Of a stretch of DNA of 64,000 bases, positions 61,744 to 64,000 are shown in pieces. Origin of the DNA: Hyalella azteca (lineage: Eukaryota; Arthropoda; Malacostraca; Amphipoda; Hyalellidae). A model generated the notes under the pieces. It had not been told where the DNA came from and ran no database searches. It worked only from the letters and a program-made list of their open reading frames with translations. The DNA lies in assembly GCF_000764305.2 (NCBI RefSeq), contig NW_025935151.1, positions 372,001 to 436,000 of the forward strand. Direction: 5' to 3'. A program made the position numbers and the translations under genes. Positions within the stretch are counted from its first letter, which is position 1; each line of letters opens with the position of its first letter.

Positions 61744-64000
61744 ATAACTCGCATTTCAGACACTACGCAGCGAACAGCAAAGACTTACAAAGATTGCGGT
61801 AACTCCACCTGAATTTCACCAGAAGAATTCAACACAAAATCGTTCGAAATGCTGATACAATCTTTCGTTATCTCGAGCTCATCTTCACGTTCGCTACGCC
61901 CGAAAATTGCGGATCCTGAACGCAATGCATTACAGCGCTGAATCAGCAATATTTCTCTTTTGGAGTTTATGGCAGCAAAATGTTTAATATCAAATAAGAA
62001 TATCGTTCCATTCTCAATGAATTTAAAAAAATATATAGTATTGTCAATAGCAATGGTTTTGAGGACAATGCAATAATTCTTTGTAACTCATATTCTAGCG
62101 GAAATTACCTCGCCCTTCCTCATTTTTTTTTTTTGAGAAAGATTAAACTAGAATTGTTGCGAGTCTTTATTATCGGAATTTCTTACGTTACAATAGCACT
62201 GACTTTCCCAATCTGGTATTCACAATAAATTATAGAAAGTATATATTTGGTTACTAGCTCGGTGGACAAGACGCGAGTTTGTCTATTGAACAAAATCATA
62301 CACACTTTTTTATCAATCTAATGTCATGCAACGGAAATTTTTTAATAATTCGGATGGAAATGCATAAAATTATTTGTCACTAAACTGAACTGCAAACAAT
62401 CACTCACATCTCCGGCAATTTTCTACGACACAAACCACTTCTTTGCCGGACGATCTATTTCTGTGCTATTCCCACGAGCATTGGACCTCACTTGTTTTGT
62501 TATAGTTGACAGGGCTGGTCGTTAATTCCCATCAAGGCACAAGAGAGTGGCGCGAGAATGAGGCCCGTCGACTGCTCCTTTTAACGAGGCGTTCCAATGC
62601 AAGGAGTTGCTTCCATCGCTTCTTCTTTGGACGCGCCGAGACTTAATGCACTCGTTAGTATCCAGCGTGCCTGCGTTCGTGGGTCCCCCACCTTGCTTGA
62701 TGTCTTCATCAAAACCTGATCAGCAAGTTCCCCCCTGGCCGGACAAGCCCCTCCCTGCTCCACAATTAAGCCCTCATCACTACCTTCACGGGCATCTTCT
62801 CCCTATGTCTTCTCCCGCTGTTCAACTCAATCCGATTGCCTTCATCTTGAGCGCGATCTCCACAGGTTGTCTCCCACCCTATCCGCCCTTTGTAACCTCG
62901 CACAAGAAAAATAGTTACTACTAAAACCTCCCAACAACACCGCTCTTCTTGGCCTCCTACAGTCAAGACAACTCAATTATACCAGCGTCCGTTAACAACT
63001 CGCAAATGGCCCACAACAGGGCCTTGCGTGCTCCTAAAAACCATGGAGTTGTTGATGCTGAAGACTGATAAGCAGATGTGCACCAAGAATATCGCCGGAC
63101 CCAAGTGATGATTACCGAAGATAGCCATCTTGCTTTATGGCACCTCACTAGGTCGACAAAAACAGACTTCGGACGCCGACACTTCAGTTAACTTTAGCAT
63201 CTTTTTCGCACAACCGATTATTAAACTCGAGTATGTTTTTCGAAATCTTTGCGAAGGTTGCAAGCGCACGTTCTTTACGGCCGAAACCCTGGCAGGGAAT
63301 TTGATGTAAAGGCCAATTATTGGCCGCGTTTAACAAATAGATAAAAAATTAATGAAAATGATAAAAATAATGAATAAACGCTTGTTGTGGACTCAAATTT
63401 TTTTTAAGTAATGATGTTTGAGTTTTCCAACATTGCCTAGATTACATTGATTCTTTCCGAACCATTAGTTACTGAAGATTCTTAAAGAAAAATTTACCAA
63501 TACAATTTTTAATTTTGCAACTATTTTTGCTCGTCTTTGAATTTTAAAAATAATTATTTGAAACTATTCGTATAAGTAATTATATGGAAAGCGATATGAT
63601 GATTTGATGGCCGTATACCAAGCCCTTGCTCAATGCACAGACCACGCGATAATCTGAGATAAATTGCAGCATGTTGGGGGGCACACGGATGTTGCGCCTT
63701 GAACAAAACACGACATCGGCCCATTGAGGTGGCATGGAAGCGAGTTAGGCAAGCACCTCCAAGGTAGCCTGAGCGTCGGGTCCTCCTTATATGGACACCG
63801 AGACTGCCGAGTTGGTGGCTTGAACGTCGATCTGGGTGGCGTGGATACGAGTTTTTTCTATAAATAAGTCCTACAATTATTCATCGTATGACTCTATTGG
63901 AACATCAAGAGGACCGAACAAAGCATCTCTGACCTATCGATGCTCGTTGAATGCCGATCGACAAAGGCCACTAGAATTTCTCGTGTACTGAAAATGATGA
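61744..64000. other. No gene seen
   Basis: GC-richer at 62440-63180, where both strands carry overlapping frames (a 105-codon plus frame at 62607-62924 and minus frames of 60-66 codons) without motifs, possibly a decayed coding or transposon segment. A GC-richer patch also ends the window (63640-63840). Confidence 0.45.

Overview
The window looks like gene-poor animal nuclear DNA, most likely from an arthropod and possibly an insect. The reasons are an AT-rich background, GT-AG spliceosomal introns, one multi-exon gene in 64 kb, many short VNTR-type tandem repeats and a foldback transposon. This placement is inference: no rRNA, organellar gene or diagnostic gene order is present to fix the taxon.

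The only gene I can support well is on the minus strand at about 36.5-42.0 kb. Three coding exons (42014-41689, 38999-38722, 38191-36480) join in frame through consensus splice sites and give a 771-residue protein (770 with an alternative tandem acceptor). It has a short proline-rich N-terminal part with four cysteines, one hydrophobic membrane segment (about residues 87-108), a basic stop-transfer region, and a tail of about 660 residues rich in Ser, Asn, His and Pro. The tail carries a YEDL motif, a PPLPSR SH3-ligand-like motif and a PKKKRR nuclear-localisation-like cluster. I do not recognise the family. The exon carrying the putative start ATG opens at a good splice acceptor and is also open in frame upstream of the ATG, so further 5' exons may lie to the right.

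Left part (1-36 kb): no convincing gene. It holds several minisatellites (42- and 22-bp units at 2.06-2.47 kb; 73-bp at 13.75-14.09 kb; 112-bp duplication at 18.46-18.68 kb; 46-bp at 21.92-22.29 kb; 15-bp at 23.15-23.30 kb), perfect hairpins at 6.46, 8.82, 16.87 and 19.85 kb, a possible LTR relic at 4.64-5.09 kb and weak tRNA-SINE-like relics at 1.3 and 17.3 kb.

Right part (42-64 kb): a cluster of VNTRs between 42.9 and 47.1 kb, a 30-bp repeat at 53.0 kb, a perfect 12-bp-stem hairpin at 56.06 kb followed by a possible coding exon at 56.40-56.57 kb, and the best mobile element of the window, an 882-bp foldback MITE at 60.86-61.74 kb with matching terminal inverted repeats, internal inverted arms and a probable TAA target duplication. 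The rest is AT-rich sequence in which I see no gene. I found no tRNA or rRNA gene, CRISPR array, transposase or reverse transcriptase.
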